A DNA stretch of 64,000 bases from Sesamum alatum. Lineage: Eukaryota; Streptophyta; Magnoliopsida; Lamiales; Pedaliaceae. The stretch covers positions 17,128,854-17,192,853 of the forward strand of contig JACGWO010000001.1 of NCBI GenBank assembly GCA_034509735.1, written 5' to 3'. A program made the translations under genes and the position numbers. Each line of letters begins with the position of its first letter. The stretch's first letter is position 1. Positions 23,154 to 33,664 of the stretch are shown in pieces. A model generated the notes under the pieces. That model was not told the origin of the DNA and did not search any database. It worked only from the letters and a program-made list of their open reading frames with translations.

Positions 23154-23438
23154 AAAATTGTAATTTTTATCCTGTAACTTAGGAGTAGCAATTTTGGTCC
23201 TACATGAATTAATTTTCGCATATTAGTCCTGTAATTTTGAATAATTGGCCATTTTGGTCCTTTTTAGGCAGAAAAACGCATGTGTCGGGACATGATGTTT
23301 AAAATTGGGGTTTTTCGGCCAGATGGGATCAAAATTACCAAAATTTTAAAATTATAGGACTAAATTGAGAAAATTAATTCGTGCAGGACCAAAATTATCA
23401 CCCATCCAAAGTTACAGGACGAAAATTACAATTTTTCC
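23154..23438. mobile_element. Foldback (MITE-like) element, copy B
   Basis: It has the same inverted-repeat arrangement as 22175-22452: AGTCCTGTAATTTTG in the left arm and GGACTAAATTG in the right. It is closer to copy C at 63517-63794 than to copy A, since its flanks are shared with copy C as part of the larger R1/R2 duplication. Confidence 0.7.
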
Positions 23439-24083
23439 TATTTCGTAAGAGTCTTCTTAAGTAGTTGTCAACGATCTTGTACTAATTTCTTTGAATGAAT
23501 TTTAAATTGTTTTTTATTGTCTATGATCTTATAATGATCATGGTATAGATTCTCTTCGAGGTCGAATAAATCATGTCCTTTTCTAATACTCATTTATATT
23601 ATATGATTGACCAACTCTTTAAGATCACACAAGTTGATCGTATCCTCTTCAGATACACCTTGTTTTTATTGCTAGGCCATCTCCTCGAGGCTCGAGGTCA
23701 TATGTATCAGTTATATCATCTTCAGATACGCCTTCATTTGATTTTTAGACCATCTCTTGGTGTCATATATATTGGTCGTACCCTTTTTGGATACACCTTC
23801 ATTTTATTTTAGACAACTCTTTGAGAACATTTGAGTGGATCGTACTCTATTTGAATATGCTTTATTTGATTTTTAGACCAGTGGCAATGTATTTTATTAG
23901 AAATGCATTTTAATGTTGATTTTGTTTTTTACAAAACAAAAGGTTAAAATTTGAAAGAATCGTACAACCAATTTTATTTCAAAATTTAATTAATTATCAC
24001 ATCCATTTTAGTTTGTCACACACGCTAACTAATTTGTGATAAGATATGATCAGCTAAGTTGATCATGAAGTTGTTTTAGTCAG
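23439..24083. repeat. Right part of repeat block R1, with internal short-period repeats
   Basis: Bases 23439-23645 are repeated at 63795-64000. From about 23630 to 23885 a unit of some 60-75 bases containing GAT(C/A)GTA(T/C)CCT, CAGATAC(A/G)CCTT and ATTTTTAGACCA recurs about four times. There is no gene. Confidence 0.65.
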
Positions 24084-25299
24084 TGATTGCAAAAATACGT
24101 ACTAGCTATCAAGTAGTATAAAGAATGTCGAACCCAGAAGGATTTAATGAAATAATTACCACAACTATGACTAATCCTTAATTATTTGGACAATCGAGAA
24201 TTGGAATTATTTATGAAACTACTAAAAGACGATAAAATCAACTATAGCAAGTAATTACGCCGAAGGAAAAAATGCAGATTTAGGAAGAAGTGCTACGACT
24301 ATAGGTCCACCTAATCAATATAACATATTCAATATTAACGGATCAATCAAACCGACAAGTATTTTCGCATACTGAGGTTTTTCCTATTTTAATCCAATAT
24401 ACTCTCTCGAGCTATACCGAACCTATTACTATCAAGGAATTAGGGGATCTCTCCTCTCCAAAACTCGTAATAATAATGCATGAAGATTTATGAAAAACTT
24501 ATAGAACCAGATAGATCATGCCTGTGTATGTTTACACATCATTCAATCCACACCATGAATTACTCTTTCCACTATGCTAAATTCCCTCTCGGTTCATTAA
24601 CATAATTAAGAAAATCTAAGAGGTGATCAAGCTCTTAAATAATAGCAACAAACACAATAACTCATGGATATGCGAAAATAACACTAGATTAATCCAGAAA
24701 ATATTTAACACATAGTATCAATTAGGCTTTCCATAAGCCTTAGCACAAAAAGAAAATTAGTTCATCCTAATTCTAACAAAAACACAAGAGAAAGATGTAG
24801 AAAATTGCTGGAGAAAAAGTCAAGTCTTCTTCTCCTCCTTTCTTCCTTATATAGAGAGTCCTAACTGAGGTAGAAGAGGAATAGGAATCTATCTAGCATA
24901 AAACTCTTTTCCTTCCCTAATCCTATTCTTACCACGACTCTAAGGTAGATTACAAAGGAAATAGGATCTCTTTTTGAGTGACCTAAAATCATAATTTTCG
25001 TTTTCTACAAGTCAACTCGTCTGCAAATTCCGCCCAGTGAATATCTGATAACCCGTGGGTCACGGGTTATGCTTCTTGCGTTTCTGAAATCGAATCTCTG
25101 ATAGCCCGTGGTCACGGGCTAACTTGTAGTCATTTCTGCAGAATTTTGACTCTTCTCTCTATGTCTGAACTCTTTTCTTGCACTTGCCTTTTGTCCACCA
25201 AAGTTCCTAAAAATCGCAAATGTACACAAGAACAAGCATTATATCGAGATAAAATAGGAGTGGAAACATAAGAATATGTTGTATAATTTCCCCCAATCA
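24084..25299 (-). repeat. 3' LTR of the Athila derivative
   Basis: This 1216-base copy pairs with 29956-31131; both start TGATTGCA on the plus strand and end CCCCCAATCA. This copy keeps two palindromic motifs (CCCGTGGGTCACGGG at 25052 and CCCGTGGTCACGGG at 25105). The other LTR has lost the stretch between them. Confidence 0.9.
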
Positions 25300-27143
25300 A
25301 ATACCCCCACACTTAGATCATGCTTGTCCTCAAGCATATAGCAATGTAGTGCAATCATTCTCAAAAGAACACCCCCTTTTACATCTCACCCCTTTTCAAC
25401 TTATGCCAACATTTCAAAATGAATTCGTCAAGGTGCAACAGAAAAACAATAGACTACACAGTACCAATTCACACAAGCCATACAATATGACAACTATCTC
25501 AACAATCCATTCGGAATTAAAAATGCAAAGTGAGTGAACACCCTCGCTTTGGATACACTCAATACGCTCAAAGTGTTTAAGGCTGGACAACAACTCTCAA
25601 GTCATGCTTTTAACGAGATTTGGCCATAGGCTTGCTCTTATATCACATCTCCACCGCTTGAAGTGAGTTCGGAGTAAGAATCAAAAGGTCTTTTTCGGGT
25701 TGTAATGGGGCTTTAGGTGAGGGTAGGAAACAAATAAGAATGGAAGAAGGGTTTTTAGGGATAAAGAAATTAGATGGAATTAATTGGATAGGCTTCCATT
25801 GTATGAATCTTTTAGTTCAAGTGCAATGTATTCTTTCTTTGTCCTCCATTTTTCTTTTTTCTTTCTTTGCTTTTCCTTCATTTTCGGCATCGCGTTGCAT
25901 CATACCTTCTCCATTGTTTTCTCTTTTTCTTTTTCTTTTTCCGGGAGACATTCGATTCTCCCTTTTTCTTCTCTTTTTTTTCTCTTTCTCTCTTTTTTTT
26001 TTTTTTTACAATTTCTTTCCTTTAGACACATCTTTATGGGATGGTTGAAATTTGCACTTGAACTACACACTAATGAGGAAGAGTATCACAAGTAGTCATT
26101 CCAATCCTTTAATGGTGGGGTTCAAAGGTTTAGGACAAAAAAACGGTTGTTCATGGCTTGTATTGTGCTTAATATGACAACGAAATCAGGCTCAAGCTCG
26201 ATTGGGCTACTAGGGGTGGATATCTATGTAGGCTTAGCAACGAGAAACTTTGGTTCAATCCTAATGCCCTTATCACTTTCACACACCCAACTCAATATGC
26301 AGTCTCGACATGCATAATCGAGCAAGTTCTAGAAAATCAAGTCAAAGATGACAATCACACAACCAAACAAAATAAGGGAGCAATAACATGTGTGCTCATA
26401 GGCTCCAAAGCTCACCAAAAGGGCTTATATGTATTACTCACAAGCATTTTTTCATCAAAACAAGATTGTTAAGATATTTATCACACATGTGGCAAGTTTG
26501 AATTTTCATATGTATGTCAAGTATTCTATTGCAGTCCTAATAATATATTCATAAATCACATTGGCATGAGTGAAATGGGGATGCAATGTATCAAGGTTCA
26601 TACACATACTACCAGACAAATCACCAATTTTCAGATTCACAGAATCATAGCAAATGAGTACATCATGCCTCAACCACACTCATCAATATGCATAAAATCA
26701 GATGACATCAACCACCCCCACACTTAAACCCGACATTGTCGTCAATGTCGGTGCCCCAAGGTAAATAAAGAAGATAAAGAAAAAGAGATACATCCCTGAG
26801 GGTGCGGGGCGCTGAGCGGTGGGAAACGGTGGAGACTGGTCGAAACAGCATGGCGGTGAGCGGCGCTTGGAGTGAGGAAGGAAGAGCACCTAGCAGTGGA
26901 CAGAAACGCTTTCCAAATAGCTCGTAGGTCATGGACTATCAGAAATCCGTGTGACAGAAACATACCAGGCATAGTCCGTGGGTCAGGGGCTATCAGAAAT
27001 TCGTCACTTGCACTGAAAAAGAGAAAAGAAGAGAAAAAAAAACAAAAACAAAAAAAACAAAACAAAAGATGAACATAAAAATGCATGGGTTGCCTCCCAT
27101 ATAACGCTCGTTTAACGTCATTAGCTTGACGTTAGGATACTTA
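25300..27143 (-). other. Non-coding 3' interior of the Athila derivative
   Basis: It contains a polypurine motif next to the 3' LTR (complement of 25300-25315), a strongly pyrimidine-biased plus-strand tract (25840-26025), and a second polypurine-like motif with an adjacent hairpin (26711-26750). The short frames on both strands are low-complexity and I do not call them genes. Confidence 0.65.
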
Positions 27144-27907
27144 TTACGCCCCTACAAGTCGGAGAGGGGGCCCGGAATGAATCTTTTGCGCCTTTTCGAC
27201 ATAAACTTTTAGCCTTTGCCAATCCACTTTAACATGGGCCTTGTCTTTGTGATGCCACTCTTCAAGCTCCTTGAATTTTTTCTTTCTTGCATGAGATTCA
27301 TGCCATGTCTTGGTGCGTTCCTTGTACGTTCGAGCATTCTCGTTAGCCTTCTTCATCCACTTCTTCTTGTTTAGTTGAAGCCTATCGTTCTCGTTTCGAC
27401 TGGGTGATGCTGCATCTGGTGGTTTGGCTTTGTGATTGGAAGGACCTCCATTTAACAACAACACCTTTTGTAGTTTAGACTTCAAGTCTTGATCCGAGTC
27501 TGCAAAATTTGCAACCTCCACATGCTCTTCTTTCACATCCTGCAAATTATTCCCATTAAAATTTGTGAATAAATTTTCTTTGGGATCCTTACATTGGACA
27601 AAATGAGCATTTTCAGTTTTAGGGGCATTAATGCTATCAGTTGCAAATATGTCATGCTCATTCTTGTATAGATATTTCATAGGTTTAAACACATTAAAGA
27701 CTATATGTTCATCATTAACTCTAAGAGTGAGTTGACCTTTTTGCACATCAATTAACGCTCTACTCGTGGAAAGAAAGGGTCTACCCAGAATCAATGGCAT
27801 ATTCTTATCCTCTTCCATATCTAACACAATGAAGTAAACGGGGATAATAAATTTGCCGACTTTGACCAACACATCTTCCACTATTCCCCTAGGATACTTA
27901 ATGCTTA
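27144..27907 (-). pseudogene. Athila protease end joined to an integrase-tail-like sequence
   Basis: The minus-strand frame starts VEDVLVKVGKFIIPVYFIV and continues MPLILGRPFLSTSRALIDV, the conserved stretch after the Athila protease active site. Where reverse transcriptase should begin, the frame instead runs about 100 residues of Asn/Lys-rich sequence into ENARTYKERTKTWHESHAR. That segment resembles the end of Athila integrase (ENARIYKE.TK.WHD). The frame stays open for 245 codons, so the deletion or chimera left an in-frame junction. Function is unlikely. Whether it is one clean deletion needs alignment to a full element. Confidence 0.7.
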
Positions 27908-28552
27908 TATCCGCTAGTTGCCAAGTGATTATAGTAGGAGTAAGCTCAGTATTTCAAGTTTCTCAAAAATAGAATATGGCATCAAATTCACACTAACCCC
28001 TAGATCACATAAAGCTTTATCAAAATTGGTATTCCCTATAGTGCAAGGTATAGAAAAACTCCTTGGGTCCTTGAGCTTGGGTGGTAGCTTGTTTTGGAGA
28101 ATCGCCGAACATTCTTCATTGAGCTTCACCGTCTCGCCCCCTTCCCACTTCCTCTTATTGGAAATCACTTCCTTCAAGAATTTAGCAATGCTTGGCATCT
28201 GTGACAGTGCATCAATTAGAGGGATATTAATATGAATCTTTTTAAACATCTCTAAGAATTTGCCAAACTGTTTATCCAAGATAGCTTTTAAAACTCTTCC
28301 GGGGTAGGGAATGTATGGAGGAACATCATCTAAATTAAGCTTGAGTTTAGGAGTACTCCCTTTCGTTTCCTCTTGAGATTCCTCCACTTTTTTTGGTTGT
28401 GGCTCGAGCACGTGCTCATTGGGTGGTTCTTCTCCAAGAATTTTCCCATTCTTGAGTGTGATTGCATCAACTTGCTCCTTAGGATTTTTCTCGATGTCAC
28501 TCGGAAGTTGCCCCTCCTTTCTGCTGGATAACATGCTCACAATTTGCCCCAT
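27908..28552 (-). pseudogene. Athila gag C-terminal part and aspartic protease
   Basis: This 207-codon minus-strand frame starts MGQIVSMLSSRKEGQLPSD and includes PYIPYPGR, SQMPSIAKFLKE and SIPCTIGNTNFDKALCDLG. The motif CDLGVSVNLMPYSIF is the Athila protease active site (D-L-G in place of D-T/S-G). One frame slip near 27950 separates it from the downstream VEDVLVK segment, and another separates it from the zinc-knuckle frame upstream. Confidence 0.85.
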
Positions 28553-28977
28553 TTGGACCTCAAGATTTCGTATTGATGCATCTTGTTCTGAAAATGGGTG
28601 TTGGCGGCGGTGATGAAATTGGAGAGCATGTCTTCAAGGTTGCTCTTCTTCTCCTGCGGCTGCTGCTGCTGGCATGGTTGTTGTTGGTATCCCGGCGGTC
28701 CTTGCTGTTGGTTGTTACTCCACAAAAAATTGGGGTGGCTACGCCATCCCAGATTGTAGGTGTTGGAGTATGGATTAAAGTTGGACCTGCCACCATGAGA
28801 AACAAAATTACCATATTGAAAAACAGTATTTGTATTTCCTACCTGGCAGTCTTGACTTAAATAGCCCATCTGACCACAAGCGCCACAAGGTCCTACGGGT
28901 GGAGCATTGCATATTGCGGCTTCAAGGTTATTCACTTGCCGAGTAAGTGCTGCCAACTGGGCAGACACCGTAGTCAT
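28537..28977 (-). pseudogene. Athila gag zinc-knuckle region
   Basis: This 146-codon frame begins MTTVSAQLAALTRQVNNLE. It contains CGACGQMGYLSQDC, a degenerate nucleic-acid-binding knuckle, then a Gln/Asn-rich stretch and SNLEDMLSNFI. It overlaps the end of the gag frame by four bases in another frame, which points to a one-base indel. The nucleocapsid part of gag binds genomic RNA in the particle. Confidence 0.8.
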
Positions 28978-29831
28978 GGTGTCAACTTGGTGACACCAGC
29001 TACTCGTCGATCTTGGCCATATAGATAGAAGCTCGATGCTATCTCATCAATGAGGACAAACACTTCGGAGGGTAGTTTCTTCATGATGGTCCCGTCAGCA
29101 GCTGCGTCGATGGTCGCTCGGTTGGCCAAAGTGATACCATTGTAGAATGTTTGAACTTGCCGCCATACTGGGTACTCATGATGAGGGCACTTTCTAAGCA
29201 TATCCCTGAAATGTTCCCATGCATCATATAACGATTCCCTATCTGACTGCACAAAAGAAGTTATGTCATTGAGCAATTTAGTAGTTTTAGATGGGGAAAA
29301 GTATTTAGCAAGGAATTTTTGTATCAAGTCTTGCCTAGTCGTAATACTACCGGCAGGCAACGACGGTAGCCAATCTTTGGCCTTATCACATAGGGAAAAC
29401 GAAAATAGTCTAAACGTAACAGCATCATCACTAACACCATTGAACTTAAAAGTATCACAAATTTCAAGAAAGTTAGAGAGATGTTGATTAGGATTTTCAT
29501 CAAGCAAACCGGAGAACTGCACACGTGCTTGGATCATCTGAATGATGGCCGGCTTGATCTTAAAATTGTTAGCTTGGATCGAGGGTTTAGCAATGCTAGA
29601 TATCACCCCATCTGCTGTTGGGAACACATATTCCATCATTGGCCTCTCCACGACCCCTAAAGCATTCTCCATGACCGGTTCTCTGAGAACAAATTGATCC
29701 TCCGTGTTGGAATTTCCACTCCCTTCACCCTTCTCGATGGTGTTTCTTTGTTGGCAAAAACATTCTCTCAATTCGGGATCGAATTGTGCTAACTCTCCAC
29801 CACCACTTCGTGTCATTAAACTGTGAACCAA
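28974..29831 (-). pseudogene. Athila gag capsid region
   Basis: This 285-codon frame is uninterrupted. It contains FKIKPAIIQMIQARVQFSG, PNQHLSNFLEICDTFK and DDAVTFRLFSFSLCDKAKDW. These are followed by LIQKFLAKYFSPSKT and YDAWEHFRDMLRKCPHH, the standard Athila gag core. It begins about 125 bases from the 5' LTR, as expected. It is the best-preserved coding segment of the element and ends at a frameshift before the zinc-knuckle frame. Confidence 0.88.
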
Positions 29832-29938
29832 AGAAAGAAGAGAAGTGAGGTAAAAATAAAAAATAAAAATAAAGCAAAGAAAAATCCAAATTAATTAAGT
29901 CCAGCGAGTTATGCTATTATTTTGAATTAAATCCCGGG

Positions 29939-29955
29939 CAACGACGCCAAAAACT
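29939..29955 (-). promoter_or_regulatory. Primer-binding site of the Athila derivative
   Basis: On the minus strand, TTTTTGGCGTCGTTGCC directly follows the 5' LTR end (CAATCA). It matches the conserved Athila-type primer-binding region, TTTTTGGCGCCGTTGCC, with one mismatch. Confidence 0.8.
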
Positions 29956-31131
29956 TGATTGCAGAAATGTGTACTAGCAAGTGTACTAGCTATCAAGTAG
30001 TATAAAGAATGTCGAACCCACAAGGATTTAATGAAACAATTACCACAATTATGAGTAATCCTTAATTATTTGGACAATCGAGAATTGGAATTATTTATGA
30101 AACTACTAAAAGACAATAAAGTCAACTATAGCAAGTAATTACATTGAAGGAAAAAATGCAGATTTAGGAAGAAGTGCTACGACTATAGGTCCACCTAATC
30201 AATATAACATATTCAATATTAACGGATCAATCAAACAGACAAGTATTTTCGCATACTGAGGTTTTTCCTATTTTAATCCAATATACTCTCTCGAGTTATA
30301 CCGAACCTATTACTATCAAGGAATTAGGGAATCTCTCCTCTCCAAAACTCGTTATAATAATGCATGAAGATTTATGAAAAACCTATAAAACCAGATAGAT
30401 CATGCCTGTGTATGTCTACACATCATTCAATCCACACCATGAATTACTCTTTCCACTATGCTAAATTCCCTCTCGGTTCATTAACATAATTAAGAAAATC
30501 TAAGAGGTGATCAAGTTCTTAAATAATAGCAACAAACACAATAACTCATGGTATGCAAAAATAACACTAGATTAATCCATAAAATATTTAACATATAGTA
30601 TCAATTAGGTTTTTCATAAGCCTTAGCACAAAATGAAAATTAGTTCATCCTAATTCTAACAAAAACACAAGAGAAAGATGCAGAAAACTGCTGGAGAAAA
30701 AGTCAAGTCTTCTTCTCCTCATTTTTTCCTTATATAGAGAGTCCTAACTGAGGTAGAAGAGGAATAGGAATCTATCTATCATAAAACTCTTTTCTTTCCC
30801 TAATCCTATTCTTACCAAAACTCTAAGGTAGATTACAAAGGAAATAAGATCTCTTTTTGAGTGACCCAAAATCAGAATTTTCATTTTTTACAAGTCAATT
30901 CGTCTGCAAATTCCGCCCAGTGAATATCTAATAACCCGTGGGTCACGGGCTAACTTGTAGTCATTTCTGTAAAATTTTGACTCTTCTCTCTATGTCTGAA
31001 CTCTTTTCTTGCACTTGCCTTTTTGTCCACCAAAATTCCTAAAAATTACAAATGTACCCAAGAACAAGCATTATATCGAGATAAAATAGGGGTGGAAATA
31101 TAAGAATATGCTATATAATTTCCCCCAATCA
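29956..31131 (-). repeat. 5' LTR of the Athila derivative
   Basis: It is collinear with 24084-25299 but about 40 bases shorter overall, mainly because of a loss of roughly 50 bases between two CCCGTGG..CACGGG motifs near 30935. Otherwise the copies differ by scattered substitutions. Transcription on the minus strand would start in this copy. Confidence 0.9.
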
Positions 31132-31215
31132 GTTAAGGTTGTTGTCCTCGAGTACTCGATCTGAAACTGTATTGAATATTTCTCAGTGGCGGAGACTGCG
31201 ATTCCCGCCGATACC

Positions 31216-32090
31216 AATGAGTTGCATAGCGTGGAACTGCCAGGGCTTGAGGGGTTCCTGGACAGTTCGTGAGCTCGAGAGCATTATTCGGGCGAATAAC
31301 CCCTCCCTAGTTTTCCTCTCAGAAACTAGGTGCAAGAAGGCGATAGTAGAACATGTGAAGAGAAAATTGGAAATGAATGGGTTATGCGTATATTCAATTG
31401 GAAAGAGCGGAGGGCTGGCGTTATTGTGGAAGAAGGATACTGTGGTGACATTAAAGAGTTTCTCAAAACACCACATTGATGTTCTGGTTTTAGTTCAGAA
31501 CATATCGCAAATTGGCGCTTGATCGGGGTGTATGGTGAACCGGATGTAGCAAAAAAGAGGAATTTCTGGGACCTTTTGACTCAGCTTAGTGATAGGGGAC
31601 AACACCCGTGGGTCTGCATAGGAGATTACAATGAAATTCTACATGAGAACAAGAAGGAAGGATTGAGGAAAACACCATTTAGATAGATTCTTGACTTCTG
31701 GGAACACTTTTAGAGTGTAATCTTTAGGATATAGGGTACGGCGGAGAATGTTATACCTGGACAAATAATAGAGTTCGACAATTTACGGTGAGGGAGAGAC
31801 TCGACAGAGCATGCGGAACCCCTGCTTGGTTAAATATGTTCCCATAGTTTCGAGTGCATCACCTATCTGCAAATCGATCCGACCATATCCCTATCTTTCT
31901 GGAACTGGTGAAGTCGGTAGTAAAAGAGAAAACCCGGGCACATAGACCTCAAAGGTTCGAGTCTTTTTGGATAAAACATGATGAATGTGCCAAAGTGATT
32001 GAGGCAAATTGGGAAAACAACACAGACAGTAATGCATGTCAGCGGATGTTAGAAAATATTGAGAATTGCATAATCCGACTGGTTAATTAG
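31216..32090 (+). pseudogene. LINE endonuclease domain (apurinic-endonuclease type)
   Basis: From the ATG at 31217 the frame reads MSCIAWNCQGLRGSWTVREL, then NPSLVFLSETRCKK: the N-terminal catalytic Asn and Glu regions of the L1 endonuclease. It continues through shifts with RLIGVYGEPD, WVCIGDYNEIL and, at 31854-31890, SANRSDHIPIFLEL, the His-containing C-terminal block. This domain nicks target DNA to start reverse transcription. Frameshifts near 31500 and a stop near 31685 destroy it. Confidence 0.85.
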
Positions 32091-32299
32091 AGTAGGAGTA
32101 GGTTTGGAAACTTAAGGAGAAGGATTAAAAATATGGAGGCTCAACTGAGGAGAATTCGAAGTGGACCTATCACCCTTAACTCAAAAGTGAAAGAGTGTGA
32201 AATCAATGGGGAGCTTGAGAATTTGCTGACTGGTGAGGAAAGATATTGAAAGTAGAGGAGTTGTTTAGCTTGGTTGCAGGAAGGGGATAAGAATACAAA

Positions 32300-33660
32300 A
32301 TATTTCTATGCTAGAGCATCTAGTAGAAAAAAAATCAATTATTTGGCAAAAAAATGAGGACCGTGCAGTGGGGACTAGGAAGGATAACATACAACTAATG
32401 ATTATCTCTTATTTCCGGAATCTCTTTTCGTCCTCGAGACCTATTGAGGAACACATAATGGAGGTGCTAAGCCACATGAACCAAAGGTAACGGAAACCAT
32501 GAATCAGGGCCTGACTCAGATGTACATGGCCGAGGAGGTAACAAAAGGGCTGAAACAGATGCATCCGGACAAATCTCCAAGATCAACCATTACCTCAAAA
32601 GTCAGAGGGGAGGAAAAAGTTGTCACGCGGCGCTGAAGCTCGATATGAGCAAAGCGTATGATGGAGTTGAATGGTCCTTCCTGAAAGTTGTGCTTGATAG
32701 ACTGGGGACAGATAGTAGATTTAGTGAGCGTATTATTTCTTGTGTATCGTCGGTTTTGTTATCTTCCATTCTTACAGGCGAACAATTTGGGGAGTTTGTG
32801 CCAGAAAGGGGAATCCGACAAGGAAAACCCCTTTCTCCGTACCTCTTCATTCTTTATACGGAAGCATTGAGTAGCATGCTGATCTCCAGTGAAAGAAGGG
32901 GCCTTATTAAGGGGGTCAAAATAGCAAGAAAGGCACCAAGAATCAGTCACCTCCTTTTTGCAGATGATACCATGATCTTCTGTGAAGCAAGTAAGGACAA
33001 TTTTCGGCGAATACAAAACATTTTACAGCAGTATGAATATGCATTTGGACAATGTATTAACAAGGAGAAGTCAACCATGGTATTCAACAAAAACACCCCT
33101 TTAGCCCTTGACAGGAATTAGCGACTATTCTTAATCTCAATATTGAAGGGGCTCACTCGAAGTATCTTGGACTTCTTGCCATTTTGGGTAACTCAAAAGT
33201 GGATAGATTTGAAGTAGTTCGTGAGAGGATTTGGGGTAGAACGACTGGATGGAAGGAAAAATTGTTATCATAAGTCGGTAAAGCCACTCTCATAAAGTCT
33301 GTCCTTTTGTCTATTCCAATGTATGCTATGTCTTGCTTCCGGCTTTCGGATAAACTTGTTAACTCTCTCAACTCTATTATCTCAGATTTTTTGTGGAGTA
33401 ATGGAGCTAACAAGAAGATACATTGGCTTAGTTGGACTAAATGATGCAGGCATAGATGGGATGGTGGCTTGGGTTTTTCGAGAGCTCAAGTCTTTCAATA
33501 CAGCCCTCTTGGCTAAACAGGCATGGCGAATATTAACGAGCCCACATAGTCTTCTGACTAGAATCATGAAGGCACATTATTTCCCCCGGACAGATTTTTT
33601 TGCTGACAAAAAAGGAATACCGGGCGTCTTATTCATGGCAGTGTATACTCGGTACTCGTC
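32300..33660 (+). pseudogene. LINE reverse transcriptase and downstream region
   Basis: YFRNLFSSSRP lies near 32415. Just after TKGLKQMHPDKSP (near 32570) the frame jumps to VVTRR and LKLDMSKAYDGVEWSFL, so most of the RT fingers are missing. The palm is clear: PERGIRQGKPLSPYLF, then SHLLFADDTMIF with the catalytic ADD, then INKEKSTMVFN, all in one frame at 32645-33121. After a stop, other frames give YLGL, FLWSN and LKSFNTALLAKQAWR, the usual LINE post-RT motifs. It is not functional. Confidence 0.87.
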
Positions 33661-33664
33661 TCCT

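Larger units (their letters stand above)
24084..31131 (-). mobile_element. Non-autonomous Athila-type Gypsy element
   Basis: Its LTRs are 24084-25299 (3') and 29956-31131 (5'). Reading the minus strand, the 5' LTR is followed at once by an Athila-type primer-binding site, TTTTTGGCGTCGTTGCC. Gag, zinc-knuckle and aspartic protease regions follow, and then a reading frame that jumps to an integrase-tail-like sequence. Reverse transcriptase, RNase H and the integrase core are absent. A polypurine motif (GTGTGGGGGTATT) precedes the 3' LTR. The flanking 5-mers are GTCAG and GTTAA, a possible target duplication with two transitions. Such an element would need pol proteins supplied by another Athila. 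Confidence 0.88.

Noticed and set aside
25740..27086. Several 60-115 codon frames rich in Phe, Ser and Leu or Lys
   Set aside because: They are translations of pyrimidine-rich or purine-rich low-complexity DNA in the Athila 3' interior.
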